A stretch of DNA of 64,000 bases from Lewinellaceae bacterium (lineage in GTDB: Bacteria > Bacteroidota > Bacteroidia > Chitinophagales > Saprospiraceae). Positions within the stretch are counted from its first letter, which is position 1. Every line of letters starts with the position of its first letter. Under the pieces are notes generated by a model that searched no databases, had not been told where the DNA came from, and saw only the letters and a list, made by a program, of their open reading frames with translations. Shown here piece after piece: positions 9,990 through 18,467 of the stretch. The translations under genes were made by a program, and so were the position numbers. The DNA is taken from assembly GCA_020636095.1 (NCBI GenBank), contig JACJYN010000010.1, forward strand, positions 192,022-256,021. The letters run 5' to 3'.

Positions 9990-10044
9990 AAAAAAAGCAT
10001 CATATTGAAGCGATTCGAGCTTGACATAAAGCATCTTACTGGTA

Positions 10045-10078
10045 AGTATTCTGCGATTCGGTGTTCGCTATTCGCGGC
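10045..10078. repeat. Small isolated TTCG-heptamer patch
   Basis: The stretch containing gcgattcggtgttcgctatt repeats TTCGGTG/TTCGCTA/TTCGCGG units at 7-nt spacing. It is a short version of the arrays near 8494, 15140 and 35402, and sits between the MCE gene and the amidase gene. Confidence 0.55.
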
Positions 10079-10098
10079 AAAATGCGGTTGGCTGCCGT

Positions 10099-11556
10099 TT
10101 ATGGAATGCCGAGTTCCCGCTTGGCCTGTTCTACGGAAATGCGCTGTCCACCTTTGTAAGCGACGATGAAGGCATCGGGGAAACCATTGGCCTGGAGCAA
10201 CAGGCGAGCCTCAAATGCTTGCTGGAGAGTAGAAAAATTTCGGGCCTGATACTTGAAGAGGTTGTCTTCATTTACTACTTCGATCAGATAGCCGGTGTTG
10301 CGCCACTTGCTGTGGCTCGTATCCAGGGGGCGCGAAGCAGCAGACAATTGAACGTTGAACTGAATGCTGGAGGAGGACTCGGAGGAAGCCGGGGCCGGCG
10401 GCGGGGAAGCGCCCTTTTCGTTCATAGAACCATACGCATAATTGGCGGAGGCTGGCTGGGGTTCGGCTCGATACTCAACCGGGCGGCCAGCGCGCTCATA
10501 TTCCTGAGATGGAGGCGAAGGCGCAGCGACTTTAGCTTTTACGGCTGGTTGATAGGCGGGGGGCGAATCTGAGTAAGAATAGGAGGAAGGCTCAGGCCTG
10601 TTTTTAGCCATCGCAAATTCGGGATATATCCCACTTTCCACTGCGGCTTTATATTCTTCGAAGGCCGCCAGGATGGACACGGCGATGGATTGCTGTCCCG
10701 TTTCGGTTTTCAGGAACTCCTCTTCCTCCTTATTGCTGAGAAAGCCCGTTTCGACCAGTACGCTGGGCATGGCCGTCTCCTTGAGCACGACGAAACCGGC
10801 CTGTTTAACCCCCCTACTCTTGAGTTTAGCCTGGTTCTGAAACTTGGCCTCAACCCGTTCTGCAAAAAGAATGCTCTGTTCCAGATAGGCGTTCTGGAAC
10901 ATAGTCAGCATGATATGGCCTTCCGGAGAATTGGGGTCGTAATCATAATTGCGCTGGTAATTGTCTTCCAAAAGGATAGCCGCGTTCTCCCGCTTGGCCA
11001 CTTTCAGGTTGTGTTCAGCGGTATGCAAGCCCATGACGTAAGTTTCCGTACCATGAGTAGCGGCGGAGCCCGGCATGAAATTGCAATGGATGGAGATGAA
11101 CAGGTCGGCCTCATTGTGGTTGGCAATAGCGGCGCGTTCGTAAAGCGGGATGAACACATCCTCATTGCGGGTCAGGATCACCCGCAAGTCCGGAAAACGA
11201 GCCTGCATGGCCCGGGCCAAGGCCTGGCCCACTGCCAGCGCCAGGTGTTTTTCCCGTGAACTACTCCCCAGGCAGCCGGGGTCATGCCCCCCATGGCCGG
11301 GGTCGATCACCACCGTTTTAATCCGGTAATCATTTTTCTCTGCCATCCTTTCTTTGATAACTTTGTCCATTTCACCGTCAAAGCTTACTTTCGCAGCGAG
11401 CAGAGAAGAACGGTACGAACCCGGATCAGGCAAACAAACCGGCCCGGGGCCGGCTGAACAAACAGCTGGAAAGGATAACGAAATGTTAAACCCCTTCTGA
11501 GTGAATGGCAAAAGACAAAACAGAAACGTTTGTAGGAAGGTTACCGCTTTCTTCAT
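10099..11556 (-). CDS. N-acetylmuramoyl-L-alanine amidase (Amidase_3) with SPOR-like tail
   Basis: This 485-residue enzyme should cleave the amide bond between MurNAc and L-Ala in peptidoglycan after export. The catalytic domain covers about residues 78-300. Likely zinc ligands and catalytic residues are visible as His88 (DPGHGGHDPG), Glu102, His157 (SIHCNF) and Glu269 (SVLVETGFLSN). A low-complexity Pro/Ser/Ala linker spans ~315-400. The last ~65 residues (GYLIEVV to ELGIP) resemble a SPOR-type peptidoglycan-binding domain. The N-terminal hydrophobic stretch is a signal sequence. It is divergent from lptD with only 25 nt between the starts and is followed by the MCE gene, consistent with one envelope cluster. 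Confidence 0.9.
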   Translation of the reverse strand: MKKAVTFLQTFLFCLLPFTQKGFNISLSFPAVCSAGPGPVCLPDPGSYRSSLLAAKVSFDGEMDKVIKERMAEKNDYRIKTVVIDPGHGGHDPGCLGSSSREKHLALAVGQALARAMQARFPDLRVILTRNEDVFIPLYERAAIANHNEADLFISIHCNFMPGSAATHGTETYVMGLHTAEHNLKVAKRENAAILLEDNYQRNYDYDPNSPEGHIMLTMFQNAYLEQSILFAERVEAKFQNQAKLKSRGVKQAGFVVLKETAMPSVLVETGFLSNKEEEEFLKTETGQQSIAVSILAAFEEYKAAVESGIYPEFAMAKNRPEPSSYSYSDSPPAYQPAVKAKVAAPSPPSQEYERAGRPVEYRAEPQPASANYAYGSMNEKGASPPPAPASSESSSSIQFNVQLSAASRPLDTSHSKWRNTGYLIEVVNEDNLFKYQARNFSTLQQAFEARLLLQANGFPDAFIVAYKGGQRISVEQAKRELGIP

Positions 11557-11581
11557 AGTACAACTTAATGATAATTAATCC

Positions 11582-14290
11582 TTGAGAGCAAAGTTACCAA
11601 TTATAATCGTATCCATCATCTGGCCTTTGCTGAATCTAACGGCCCAGAACGATAATATTCCGGTCCGGGATACGCTGCCTCCTGTTCAGCTCGACAGTAT
11701 GCAGGTAGACATCCTTGCCGCCGGAGCGGACAGCCTGTCGGCGCCGATCCGGCAAGTGGCTTTCTCTAAAGACTCTCTCGACGCGCCCGTGGCCTACAAC
11801 GCTACTGATTCCATGATCTATGATATCAGCGGGCAGAAAATCCATCTCTACGGCAACGCCTCGGTTGCCTATACCACCATCACCCTCAATGCCGCTCATA
11901 TTGTGTTCGACTGGGCGACCAACATCGTAACGGCCGAAGGGATGCCCGACAGCCTGGGGCGCCCCTCCGGCCTGCCGGAGTTTTCTGATGGAGAGCAGAG
12001 CTTTGTTGCCGATAGCATGCGTTATAATTTCCTGACGAGCAAAGGCGTCGTTTACGATGTAACAACGACACAAAACGATGTCGTCGTGCATAGCGCCCGC
12101 TCAAAGTTTGTGAGCAATACGGTAAAGGACAGCACGCAGCAGCGCAATGACGTCATTTTCAGTTCCGACGCTATTTTCACCACCTGCACCCACGATCACC
12201 CGCACTTTGGGGTTCACAGCCGCAGACAGAAGATCGTTCCGAATAAGCTGGTCGTCGTCGGCCCTTCCAACCTGGAGATCATGGGCGTGCCTACCCCGCT
12301 GTGGCTGCCTTTTGGCTTCTTCCCCATCTCTTCGGGGCGCCGCACGGGCCTGCTCTTCCCGAGGGATTATCAATATTCGCCGCAGTGGGGCTTCGGCCTG
12401 GAAGGCATCGGCTGGTTTTTCCCCCTGGGCGACCACTTCAACCTTTCCCTTACGACCAACCTGTATGTAAAAGGCACCTGGGGCGTCAACGCCACTTCTC
12501 AGTACCGCAAACGGTATAAATACAACGGTAATTTTGACCTTGGCTACGATGTGCGCCGCCAGGAAGACGACGAGGGCAATATCGACCGGCCCAAGTCCTT
12601 CCGGTTCCGCTGGTCCCACCAACAGGACCGCTCCGCCCATCCGACCAACACCTTCGGAGGATCCATTAATATTCAGACCAACAACTACCAGAGCCGGGTC
12701 TTTAACGATGCCAGCCGCGTACTGCAAAACCAGCTGAACTCCAACCTGGCCTTCAGCAAGAACTGGCGGGACAAACCGATCAACCTCAACGCCAGCCTCA
12801 GCCACAGCCAGAACTCCGCTACGCGCAACGTAACGGTTAACTTCCCGAACGTCAAGTTCCAGACCCAGGCCCTGTACCCCTTCAAACGCAAAGAACGCAG
12901 TGGCAAGGAAAAATGGTTCGAAACCATCACCCTGCGCTACCAGGGCGACGCCCGCAACCGTTTCGAAGCGACGGACACCACGCTCTTCAGCCAACAGACC
13001 CTGCGCGACGCCCAGTTTGGCGTTCAGCATGCTGTAACTTCGGGTACGTCCTTCAAACTGCTCCGCTACCTCAACCTCAACCCGAGCGTGAGCTACGATG
13101 AGGTCTGGTACCTCAAATCGCTGCGCAAGGACTTTGTCCCCGGCCTGGAGATCGACACCACTTTCAACAATGGTGTGGAGACCTACGATACCCTATCCTA
13201 TGGCATGGTCAATGATACCCTGATCCCCGGCTTCAAGTCCTTCCGGGAGTTCAACGCCAGCATCAGCCTCAACACCCAGCTCTTTGGAACCCTGCAGTTT
13301 AAAAAGGGATGGCTGCGCGGCATTCGCCATGTGATGAAACCGAGCGTTTCCTTTGGTTTTATGCCGGATTACACCAACCCAAGCCTGGGTTACTACCGCA
13401 CGGTAGAGAGTGAAACGGATCCGAATGATTTCTCAGAATATTCCATCTTCCAGGGCGCTATCTTTGGCGGGCCTTCCTCTGGCGGCAGGCAGATGGCTAT
13501 GAGTTACAGCATCAACAACATCTTTGAAGCCAAGTATTTTTCTAAAAAGGACTCCACGGACAAAAAGCTCAAACTCTTTGACAACATCATCGTTTCGGGC
13601 AATTACAACTTTGCCGCCGATTCCCTCAACTTCAGCCCGGTCAGCATCGGCGGAACGACCCGCCTGGCCAAGGGGTTGACCACCGTCGGCCTGCGCGCTC
13701 AGTTCGACCCCTATGTGGTCGAACAGATCAACGGCCGCACGGTCCGGCTCAACGAATTTGCCTGGAACCGGGACGGCAAGTTGCTGCGCTTCGTCAACGC
13801 CCAGGCCCGGTTTAACACCAATATTACCGTGGGCAAAATTCGCGCCCTGTTTATGGGTGAAGAAGAAAAAGTAATTGAGGACCCGCTGGAAGAGGAAGCG
13901 AAAAGACTGGAAGAACCAAAGGAAACCGACTTTCTCAGCTTGTTCGAGAACTTCCGCATCGGCCACAACCTCGTCTTCGACTGGGAAGGCTTGCCCGACG
14001 GCCGCGACACCTTCAAAATCTCTACTCACTCCATCAACTGCCAGGGTAGCATCCAGATGACCGATAACTGGAATATCAACATCGGCAACTTCGGCTACGA
14101 CTTTGTCCGCAAAGGCATCACCTATCCCTCCGTAGGCTTCTCCCGCAACCTGCACTGCTGGGAAATGGGCATGAACTGGCAGCCCACCCGGGGCACATAC
14201 AGCTTCTTCATTCAGGTGCGGCCGGGCACCCTGGATTTCCTGAAAATACCGTATAACAGGAATAATATTGATGCGCGATCGGGGTTCTGA
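11582..14290 (+). CDS. LptD/OstA-like LPS assembly outer-membrane protein
   Basis: This 902-residue protein has an N-terminal OstA-like beta-jellyroll (~85-200; GQKIHLYGNASVAY, TLNAAHIVFDW) followed by a large barrel, as in LptD, which inserts lipopolysaccharide into the outer leaflet of the outer membrane. The start is taken as TTG at 11582. An in-frame stop (TAA, 11576-11578) lies just upstream, and only this start gives a signal peptide (LPIIIVSIIWPLLNLTAQ). The next in-frame ATG (~11699) would remove it. It is divergent from the amidase gene. The family call is firm. The TTG start is inferred. Confidence 0.88.
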   Translation: MRAKLPIIIVSIIWPLLNLTAQNDNIPVRDTLPPVQLDSMQVDILAAGADSLSAPIRQVAFSKDSLDAPVAYNATDSMIYDISGQKIHLYGNASVAYTTITLNAAHIVFDWATNIVTAEGMPDSLGRPSGLPEFSDGEQSFVADSMRYNFLTSKGVVYDVTTTQNDVVVHSARSKFVSNTVKDSTQQRNDVIFSSDAIFTTCTHDHPHFGVHSRRQKIVPNKLVVVGPSNLEIMGVPTPLWLPFGFFPISSGRRTGLLFPRDYQYSPQWGFGLEGIGWFFPLGDHFNLSLTTNLYVKGTWGVNATSQYRKRYKYNGNFDLGYDVRRQEDDEGNIDRPKSFRFRWSHQQDRSAHPTNTFGGSINIQTNNYQSRVFNDASRVLQNQLNSNLAFSKNWRDKPINLNASLSHSQNSATRNVTVNFPNVKFQTQALYPFKRKERSGKEKWFETITLRYQGDARNRFEATDTTLFSQQTLRDAQFGVQHAVTSGTSFKLLRYLNLNPSVSYDEVWYLKSLRKDFVPGLEIDTTFNNGVETYDTLSYGMVNDTLIPGFKSFREFNASISLNTQLFGTLQFKKGWLRGIRHVMKPSVSFGFMPDYTNPSLGYYRTVESETDPNDFSEYSIFQGAIFGGPSSGGRQMAMSYSINNIFEAKYFSKKDSTDKKLKLFDNIIVSGNYNFAADSLNFSPVSIGGTTRLAKGLTTVGLRAQFDPYVVEQINGRTVRLNEFAWNRDGKLLRFVNAQARFNTNITVGKIRALFMGEEEKVIEDPLEEEAKRLEEPKETDFLSLFENFRIGHNLVFDWEGLPDGRDTFKISTHSINCQGSIQMTDNWNINIGNFGYDFVRKGITYPSVGFSRNLHCWEMGMNWQPTRGTYSFFIQVRPGTLDFLKIPYNRNNIDARSGF
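11589..11596 (-). promoter_or_regulatory. Possible -7 box for the amidase gene inside the lptD start
   Basis: TAACTTTG on the minus strand (11596-11589) fits TAnnTTTG and lies 33 nt before the amidase start. It overlaps the first codons of lptD. The -33 element is not clear. Confidence 0.35.
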
Positions 14291-14299
14291 CGGGGGAGT

Positions 14300-14492
14300 T
14301 ATATTGTTGTAAGGTGTAACTATCAGCAGTTAGCTTTTGGCGGTTAGCCATTAGCAAATTGCCTGCCCTTAAGGTTGGTATGTTAAGCAAAAAACCGGTA
14401 GCTTAAGCTTACATCCCATTTTTATGGGCATTGGGCGCCAATAGCCAACAGCTAATCGCCAATTGCTGAATAGTCACTGTAAGGTTATATTT
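14300..14492. repeat. Palindromic element built of GGTTAGC-type heptamers
   Basis: The left arm reads in 7-nt steps AGTTAGC, TTTTGGC, GGTTAGC, CATTAGC, AAATTGC (14327-14361). The right arm reads GCGCCAA, TAGCCAA, CAGCTAA, TCGCCAA, TTGCTGA (14435-14469). The arms are roughly reverse complements, with matching outer pieces (TATA..TTGTAAGGTG on the left, CACTGTAAGGTTATA on the right). It lies directly downstream of lptD. Confidence 0.7.
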
Positions 14493-14503
14493 TTCACCTA
14501 AGG

Positions 14504-14580
14504 CCGCTTCCAGTTTACTACGTCAGTCGCTTCGCTCGTGTCCGACTTTCGACTTTTGTCCAACGCTGGAACGGTAGCCC
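14504..14580. repeat. Palindromic repeat, TTGGAC family (copy B2)
   Basis: CCGCTTCCAG (14504-14513) and CTGGAACGG (14566-14574) form the ends. A 30-nt interior segment (14514-14543) matches the reverse complement of 17102-17131 at 29 of 30 positions. The right part, tcgacttttgtccaacgctgg, is the reverse complement of sequence at 25079-25098 with few changes. Confidence 0.65.
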
Positions 14581-14591
14581 GATTTTTCGTA

Positions 14592-14678
14592 TCAGCGCTT
14601 CTCTTTTGCCGCCGCCAACGCCCTCTCTGCCCAGCGCGTCAACCTATCCCGGCCTTCCACCACTTCCACCGGCGCACA
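14592..14678 (-). pseudogene. Possible C-terminal coding scrap
   Basis: On the minus strand the 87 nt encode CAPVEVVEGRDRLTRWAERA and then LAAAKEKR followed by a stop. The codon use and amphipathic helix look like the end of a real protein, but there is no upstream part: the stop of the next gene lies only 7 nt away. No family is recognised. It may be chance. Confidence 0.2.
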
Positions 14679-14684
14679 GTAGTA

Positions 14685-15110
14685 TTAGTTAGGCTGAAAT
14701 ACTGAATATGCTACTTTCGCCACATAATCCTCCGGGTTGGGCATCACGTTCTGCTCGGGATAGGGGTTCAGTGACAGCAGCCTGAACCTGTAGCCCATAG
14801 CGGTTGCTTCACTGCCGCAGGTACCGTCTTCTTCGTAGCAGAGGCCCTTGCCAGTCAGTTCAGCGGTTTCCGTAGCGCCTCCTTTATTAATGGTAAGGGT
14901 AACTTTGGCTTCCCCGGCAGTGACGCACTGTGCATCTTTGGGGCAACGGCTGTCGTTCACTGCGCTCAAGGTGAGTTTCATTTGTTCACCGGCAACCTCC
15001 ACGGTTTCTCCGTTTTTGATCTCCAGTACGTTTTCAGTGGGCGGGGCAGGCGGGCAGGCGGTAGCCAGGAGTAGCAAAACGATGAAAAAAGAAAATTTAG
15101 TCATAACCAT
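14685..15110 (-). CDS. Small hypothetical lipoprotein
   Basis: This 141-residue protein has a lipoprotein signal ending in LATAC (Cys19), so it should be lipid-anchored in the envelope. The mature part has predicted beta strands and four further cysteines (SRCPKDAQC, KGLCYEEDGTC) that could form two disulfides. No family was recognised. It starts at ATG 15110 (a second Met is at residue 3). A 400-nt heptamer array begins 30 nt upstream. Confidence 0.7.
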   Translation of the reverse strand: MVMTKFSFFIVLLLLATACPPAPPTENVLEIKNGETVEVAGEQMKLTLSAVNDSRCPKDAQCVTAGEAKVTLTINKGGATETAELTGKGLCYEEDGTCGSEATAMGYRFRLLSLNPYPEQNVMPNPEDYVAKVAYSVFQPN

Positions 15111-15139
15111 ATTGGTTTGGTTGGAAAATGGTAACTAGG

Positions 15140-15541
15140 GGGAGTTCGCTGTTCGGAGTTCGTTGTTCGGAGTTCGCTGTTCGCGATGGGCTGTTCGGAG
15201 TTCGCTGTTCGGAGTTCGCTGTTCGCTGTTCGGAGTTCGGAGTTCGTTGTTCGTTGTTCGGAGTTCGGAGTTCGGAGTTCGTTGTTCGGAGTTCGCTGTT
15301 CGGAGTTCGCTGTTCGCGATGGGCAGTTCGCTGTTCGGAGTTCGCTGTTCGGAGTTCGTTGTTCGGAGTTCGTTGTTCGGAGTTCGGAGTTCGCTGTTCG
15401 GAGTTCGCTGTTCGGAGTTCGGAGTTCGGAGTTCGCTGTTCGGAGTTCGCTGTTCGCGATGGGCAGTTCGCTGTTCGGAGTTCGGAGTTCGTTGTTCGGA
15501 GTTCGCTGTTCGCGATGGGCAGTTCGGAGTTCGGAGTTCGT
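15140..15541. repeat. Degenerate heptanucleotide repeat array (TTCGGAG/TTCGCTG type)
   Basis: About 400 nt are made of TTCGGAG, TTCGCTG and TTCGTTG units in nearly strict 7-nt register, all in the same orientation. Four or more interruptions read TTCGCGATGGGC. The array lies immediately upstream of the small lipoprotein gene, so it is in or next to that gene's promoter region. All six frames are open across much of it. The resulting FGVRCSE-like heptad peptides are artefacts of a 21-nt (3 x 7) cycle. Confidence 0.9.
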
Positions 15542-15567
15542 ATTTAGTCCTACATAAAGAAACAAAC

Positions 15568-15764
15568 TAGTGTGCCGGGAACGAAGTTGTTGGTCAATAA
15601 TTTGAGGCTGTTTTGCGGCCGGCTCGTCGCCAAAGGCTATGGCCGGCGGAGACAGGCAAGGCGCGACGACCGACCATAGCCTAAGCTACGGAAGGAAGGA
15701 GCAACGCAGCATGGCCGTAAAAGAGCCCAAAGAATTGGTTAAGAATTTCGTTCCCGGCGCACTA
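15568..15764. repeat. Palindromic element with conserved core (family A, copy A1)
   Basis: Ends are 21-nt inverted repeats, TAGTGTGCCGGGAACGAAG.. (15568-15588) and ..TTTCGTTCCCGGCGCACTA (15744-15764). Inside are a second pair of arms (GTTTTGCGGCC and GGCCGTAAAAG) and the core CATAGCC (15675-15681), AGCTACG, GCAACGCAG. The same layout recurs at 15763, 28162, 42086 and 54365. It adjoins copy A2 and shares two bases with it. Confidence 0.75.
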
Positions 15765-15926
15765 ATGCGCCGGGCATGAAGTAATCGGCCAATAATGGGA
15801 GGCTGTTTTGGTGCTGGACGAGGCGCCCATGACGAGCATAGCCGGAGCTACGTGAGGAATGGGCAACGACGTATAGCGCCAAAAGAGACCGCATAATGGG
15901 TCGATAATTTCGTTCCCGGCGCACTA
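15763..15926. repeat. Palindromic element with conserved core (family A, copy A2)
   Basis: Ends are TAATGCGCCGGGCATGAA and TTTCGTTCCCGGCGCACTA. Inner arms are GTTTTGGTGCTGG and TAGCGCCAAAAG. The core is CATAGCC (15837-15843), GGAGCTACG and GGGCAACG. The last three bases (CTA, 15924-15926) are also the stop codon TAG of the patatin gene on the minus strand. Confidence 0.75.
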
Positions 15927-16961
15927 GACTTTCACCATCTCCACTTCCTTTTCCATCTTAGCCAGCGCCTTTTCCGCATCGCGATAGCCGGCTTTCATGC
16001 GCTGTTCGATCCTTTTCCCGCTGAAGTCAAAGGGGCCGGTGACGATCTCCGGGTCCTGGTTCTCGATGCAGGTGATTTGCTGAAGGGCTTTGTATTGCTG
16101 CAGGCGCCGGTAGCCGGGCTGAGCGCGGATATCGGCGGCAGCCTCCGGGTTATCAATGGAATTCAGCAGGTCATCAATGCTATGAATCACATCCACGTAT
16201 TCGTTGATCTTTCCGGCCGTTTCCACATCCTGGCTCAGCTTACCGGCGAAGATCATCTCCAGAATCCGGTCAAAGACCTCGTTCATGGTATTGGGCGGCG
16301 GGCCCTGGCTGGGAAACAATTTCACAATAAACAAACGTTTCCGGATGTCCGGGTTGACATCAAGCCGTTCGATGGCGGGCAGGAGTGGCGTGTTATCGAA
16401 CAAGCCGCCATCCCAGTACCATTCTGTACCGACCTGGGTCATGGGAAAACCGGGTGGCAGGCTCCCACTAGCCATAATATGCTCGGGGGTGAGCTTTTGA
16501 CGGTGGTTATCGAATACATCGATTTTGCCGGTCCGGATATTGGCGGCGGTAACGGCGACCTTCGTATCGCTCTTATTCAGGCGCTCGAAATCGATATATT
16601 TTTCCAGGATCGCCCGCAGTGGGCTGGTGTCGTATAGGCTCGTCCAGAACGGCCAGGCGGTAAAGTCCGACCGCATTTGATAAAAGGCCTTATTACCGAA
16701 GATTGACAAATAGGGCTCCAGGGCTTCCGGCACCGGAAAAGCAGAAGTAACGGTAAATTCCTCCCACATCGCTTTGAGGGTAAGGAGAGGATCTTCCCGG
16801 GCCCCCACCAGGGCGGCCGCATTGATGGCTCCGATGGATACGCCCGTGACAACCGCCGGCTCAAAGCCCGGTTGTTCCATCAATCGTTCTATCACGCCTA
16901 CTTCGTAAGCGCCCAGGGCGCCTCCGCCCTGAAGGATGAGCGCATCTTGTGTCTTTTTCAT
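15924..16961 (-). CDS. Patatin-like phospholipase
   Basis: This 345-residue protein is a serine lipid hydrolase of the patatin/RssA family. It shows the oxyanion-hole motif GGGALGAYEVG (residues 12-22), the nucleophile motif GVSIG with Ser42 and the catalytic DGG with Asp184 (WYWDGGLFDNTP). No signal peptide is seen, so a cytoplasmic or peripheral location is likely. The substrate cannot be told. Its stop codon is contributed by the end of repeat A2. An inverted repeat at 16994-17026 lies 33 nt upstream of the start codon. Confidence 0.88.
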   Translation of the reverse strand: MKKTQDALILQGGGALGAYEVGVIERLMEQPGFEPAVVTGVSIGAINAAALVGAREDPLLTLKAMWEEFTVTSAFPVPEALEPYLSIFGNKAFYQMRSDFTAWPFWTSLYDTSPLRAILEKYIDFERLNKSDTKVAVTAANIRTGKIDVFDNHRQKLTPEHIMASGSLPPGFPMTQVGTEWYWDGGLFDNTPLLPAIERLDVNPDIRKRLFIVKLFPSQGPPPNTMNEVFDRILEMIFAGKLSQDVETAGKINEYVDVIHSIDDLLNSIDNPEAAADIRAQPGYRRLQQYKALQQITCIENQDPEIVTGPFDFSGKRIEQRMKAGYRDAEKALAKMEKEVEMVKV

Positions 16962-16993
16962 CAGATATAAACCGTTGGAAATAGTAAATAATG

Positions 16994-17026
16994 TTGCATG
17001 TTAAGCCTATTGGGGTAAACATGCAA
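16994..17026. promoter_or_regulatory. Perfect 9-bp inverted repeat upstream of patatin gene
   Basis: TTGCATGTT (16994-17002) and AACATGCAA (17018-17026) are perfect inverted copies with a 15-nt spacer, 33 nt upstream of the patatin start. This could be a dimeric regulator site or a leader hairpin. No -7 box overlaps it clearly. Confidence 0.4.
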
Positions 17027-17074
17027 TGATTTTTATTAACCGGCGCTTTATTTCAGGGGTGGACTAAGGGCCTA

Positions 17075-17224
17075 GACTTTGGACGTTCCGACGTTAAAGG
17101 CGGACACGAGCGAAGCGACTGACGGAGTAAATCGGAAATCGGAAGGCGGGAAATTAGCGTCAAACGCCTATTTAGTGCCGTATTCCGACTTCCGACTTCG
17201 CACTTCCGACTTACGTCCAAAGTC
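17075..17224. repeat. Palindromic repeat with TTCCGAC heptamers (copy B3)
   Basis: Perfect 12-nt ends, GACTTTGGACGT (17075-17086) and ACGTCCAAAGTC (17213-17224). Heptamers are present near both ends: ATCGGAA, ATCGGAA, GGCGGGA on the left and TTCCGAC, TTCCGAC, TTCGCAC, TTCCGAC on the right. A 30-nt segment at 17102-17131 is shared, inverted, with copy B2. Confidence 0.7.
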
Positions 17225-17254
17225 CAGTAAAGGGTAGTTGGCGCCTTTAGGCCG

Positions 17255-18391
17255 TCATTTCAAATCGCCGCCCCGCTCCAGAATATCCAGGCGTTCGAGC
17301 AGCAGTTCAAAATCCACGTGGTCTTTAATGAGCGAGATGGCTTTTTTGATCTTCCAGGGTGTGCGGGTATTGATCTTCACTTCGATGCGGCTGATCTTCA
17401 CAACCGAGCCATAAGTATCCAGGATAGTGGTCAGTATGGGGATTTCATTATCGAGCAGGTAGGGGTGGTGGATGTCCTCCAGCTTGTACCAGTTCTCATG
17501 CCTGCCGTCGCCGGTGACGATAACGCCGGAGAGCGGAGATTTGGCCAGTCTTTTCACTTTTGCAATGGCGTGAATTTTGTCTATGGCCTCCGCCATACGC
17601 TTGTAGCTCACCACCAGGAGGATATTCCGGAAAGTATTGAACTCATCGATATCGACCAGCGAACCGGCGATGATATCTTCCACGCGGTTGGAGAGCCGGT
17701 GTTCATTGATGATCACTTTTCCGTTTACGGCCTGATTGATGGTTTCCAGAATAGGAAAGGACAGGGAGCGGTCGTAGGGAACTACCCCCAGCAGCGGCAT
17801 GCCCATCTGTCCGAGCTTGAGGGAAAGGTAATGGTGGATTTCCTCGTGTTTTTCCGGGATGACCTTATTGACAATCACGCCTAGAATGGGCAGATTTTTT
17901 TCTCGGAAAAGGGCCATACTCATGTGCAACCGGTCGATGGTCCGCCCGACGCCTCCTTCTACGACCATGAGAATGCCGGCTCCCAGAAGCTCGGCTACAT
18001 CCGCATTGGACATATCGACGACGCTACCTACCCCGGGATGGCCTGTACCCTCGTACACCATAATGTCATTGACTGCTTCCAACTGGGCAGCCGCCCCCCT
18101 CAGCAGTTCCGGGTAATGAAATTGAGAGGGGTCATCCAGGAATGCTTTGGTCGCTCCGCGGGCCAGGACTACAGGGCTGTGTATTTCTGGAATGATATTG
18201 AAACCCACCACCTGGGCAAAGAGGACCGCATCTTTATCGGCGATCTTACCGTCGACCGTCAGGTATTCCTGGCCCACCGGCTTGCAGTAGCCGGTTCGAA
18301 ACCCTCTTTGCCTGAGGTTGGAAACGATACCCAGTGTGGAAGTTGTCTTACCAACGTGTTGTCCGGTAGCGGCAACGTATATCTTCTTCAT
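17255..18391 (-). CDS. BioD-like P-loop protein with DRTGG domain
   Basis: This 378-residue protein starts with a BioD/CobB-like ATPase domain, with P-loop ATGQHVGKTT at residues 8-17 and YCKPVGQ shortly after. A region resembling a DRTGG domain (~215-325, GKVIINEHRLSNRVEDIIAG) follows. The same two-domain layout forms the regulatory N-terminal half of long proteobacterial phosphate acetyltransferases, but the acetyltransferase domain is absent. It is followed 76 nt upstream by an acyl-CoA ligase on the same strand, which may point to acyl or acetyl metabolism. No catalytic role can be assigned. Confidence 0.75.
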   Translation of the reverse strand: MKKIYVAATGQHVGKTTSTLGIVSNLRQRGFRTGYCKPVGQEYLTVDGKIADKDAVLFAQVVGFNIIPEIHSPVVLARGATKAFLDDPSQFHYPELLRGAAAQLEAVNDIMVYEGTGHPGVGSVVDMSNADVAELLGAGILMVVEGGVGRTIDRLHMSMALFREKNLPILGVIVNKVIPEKHEEIHHYLSLKLGQMGMPLLGVVPYDRSLSFPILETINQAVNGKVIINEHRLSNRVEDIIAGSLVDIDEFNTFRNILLVVSYKRMAEAIDKIHAIAKVKRLAKSPLSGVIVTGDGRHENWYKLEDIHHPYLLDNEIPILTTILDTYGSVVKISRIEVKINTRTPWKIKKAISLIKDHVDFELLLERLDILERGGDLK

Positions 18392-18467
18392 AGAGGCGAT
18401 TTTTGAATGTGGCTCAAGTTAACCGTTTCTGGAGATTTTCCGGTGCACTTGAATCACAAAAAAGCGA